Of a stretch of 6,757 nt of DNA, positions 6,147 through 6,757 are shown piece by piece. Below the pieces are notes generated by a model. The model searched no databases. It saw nothing but the letters and a program-made list of their open reading frames with translations, and was not told the origin of the DNA. A program made the position numbers and the translations under genes. Each line of letters opens with the position of its first letter. The stretch's first letter is position 1. The stretch is taken from NCBI GenBank assembly GCA_002296885.1, contig DBIH01000226.1, positions 1 through 6,757 on the forward strand, written 5' to 3'. This DNA is from Flavobacterium sp. UBA807 (GTDB lineage: Bacteria; Bacteroidota; Bacteroidia; Flavobacteriales; Flavobacteriaceae).

Positions 6147-6183
6147 TTGTTGTAAAAAAACAATCAAAATAATATTACCTTTG
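6147..6183 (+). promoter_or_regulatory. Promoter for kdsA (TTG and TACCTTTG)
   Basis: TACCTTTG at 6176-6183 fits TAnnTTTG. Two TTG triplets (6147-6149 and 6150-6152) lie upstream, the second with a 23-bp spacer, at the upper end of the accepted range. This is the only promoter in the window with both elements. It leaves 21 bp to the ATG at 6205, similar to the other units. An imperfect inverted repeat, TTTTGTTG (6145-6152) against CAA-T-CAAAA (6161-6169), overlaps the -33 part. Confidence 0.6.
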
Positions 6184-6204
6184 CGCGCATAAAACACACA
6201 CGTT

Positions 6205-6757
6205 ATGAATATCAATTCTATTCCACAAATCAAAAATACCGATAGTGGAAATTTCTTTGTCCTTGCAGGTCCTTGTGCCATCGAAGGCGAAGAAATGGCA
6301 ATGAAAATTGCCGAAAGATTAGTTACAATTACTGACAAATTAGAAATACCATACGTTTTTAAAGGTTCTTTCAAAAAAGCCAATCGTTCCAGAATTGACA
6401 GTTTTTCCGGAATTGGCGACGAAAAAGCATTAAAAATCCTTCGAAAAGTTTCCGAAACTTTTCATATTCCTACGGTTACCGACATCCATACCAACGAAGA
6501 TGCTGCAAAGGCTGCAGAATATGTTGATGTGCTCCAGATTCCTGCATTCTTAGTGCGCCAGACTGATTTAGTAGTGGCTGCTGCCAACACAGGGAAAACG
6601 GTCAACCTTAAAAAAGGACAATTCATGAGTCCGGAAAGTATGAAACACGCGGTTCAGAAAGTTTTGGACTGCAATAATCAGAATGTAATGGTAACCGACA
6701 GAGGAACAGTGTTCGGCTACCAAGACATGATTGTGGATTTTCGTGGAATCCCAACCA
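6205..6757 (+). CDS. kdsA: 3-deoxy-8-phosphooctulonate synthase (KdsA), 3'-partial
   Basis: KDO-8-phosphate synthase condenses phosphoenolpyruvate with D-arabinose 5-phosphate to give KDO-8-phosphate, the precursor of the lipopolysaccharide core sugar KDO; it is cytoplasmic. The first 184 residues are visible, and about 90 more are expected past the window edge. Motifs in order are LAGPCAIEG (20-28), PYVFKGSFKKANRS (49-62), TDIH (92-95), IPAFLVRQTDL (112-122), VNLKKGQF (133-140) and TDRGTVFGY (164-172). Cys24 occupies the position that is a metal ligand in the Aquifex-type enzyme and Asn in the metal-independent E. coli enzyme, so this should be a metal-dependent KdsA; the other expected ligands (His, Glu, Asp) lie beyond the window. 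The ATG at 6205 gives normal N-terminal length and sits 21 bp after the promoter. DAHP synthase is excluded by the KANRS and FLVRQTDL motifs. Confidence 0.95.
   Translation, partial: MNINSIPQIKNTDSGNFFVLAGPCAIEGEEMAMKIAERLVTITDKLEIPYVFKGSFKKANRSRIDSFSGIGDEKALKILRKVSETFHIPTVTDIHTNEDAAKAAEYVDVLQIPAFLVRQTDLVVAAANTGKTVNLKKGQFMSPESMKHAVQKVLDCNNQNVMVTDRGTVFGYQDMIVDFRGIPT

Noticed and set aside
6145..6169. Interrupted inverted repeat between the lipoprotein gene and kdsA as a terminator
   Set aside because: The stem is AT-rich with a bulge and no T-run follows. It overlaps the -33 region, so it is more likely chance or a minor operator than a terminator.
5793..6383. 196-codon open frame on the minus strand
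   Set aside because: It lies antisense across the lipoprotein gene, the kdsA promoter and the kdsA start. It has no recognisable family features, and both sense genes are well supported.

Overview
The window looks like chromosome of an aerobic Bacteroidota bacterium, most likely Flavobacterium or a close relative in Flavobacteriaceae. Four things point there: a type IX secretion (T9SS) type B sorting domain, DNA that is AT-rich by eye, promoter elements of the Bacteroidota form TAnnTTTG ahead of four transcription units with no convincing Shine-Dalgarno sequences, and DUF4199 and kdsA proteins of flavobacterial type. The identification rests on family recognition by eye; no search was run.

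Layout. (1) 1-1935 (+): C-terminal part of a large secreted repeat protein, open at the left edge, with four degenerate modules of about 95-100 residues, two further beta-rich domains and a T9SS sorting domain. (2) 1975-3940 (+): two overlapping membrane-protein genes, a fatty-acid-hydroxylase-superfamily protein closely resembling animal alkylglycerol monooxygenase (AGMO/TMEM195), and a YhhN/TMEM86 (lysoplasmalogenase-type) protein. (3) 3941-4108: non-coding gap between convergent units, with a GC-rich, hairpin-bearing repeat-like element, an 11-bp direct repeat, and a hairpin that could terminate the minus-strand operon. (4) 4109-5083 (-): a two-gene YeeE/YedE-type transporter operon, probably for thiosulfate or another reduced sulfur compound, split into two half-proteins. 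(5) 5084-5158: compact divergent promoter region. (6) 5159-6137 (+): a DUF4199 membrane protein and a small lipoprotein of unknown function. (7) 6205 to the right edge (+): kdsA for KDO-8-phosphate synthase (lipopolysaccharide core sugar), metal-dependent type judging by its Cys24, truncated by the window.

How the genes work together. The strongest link is the 11-bp overlap between the AGMO-like and YhhN/TMEM86-like genes. In animals these families cleave the two kinds of ether bond in glycerolipids (alkyl and vinyl ether), so the pair is a candidate bacterial ether-lipid breakdown or remodelling module. The YeeE/YedE pair forms a second, independent unit. The remaining genes are ordinary envelope and housekeeping functions. 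No tRNA, rRNA, CRISPR array, transposase or phage gene was seen.
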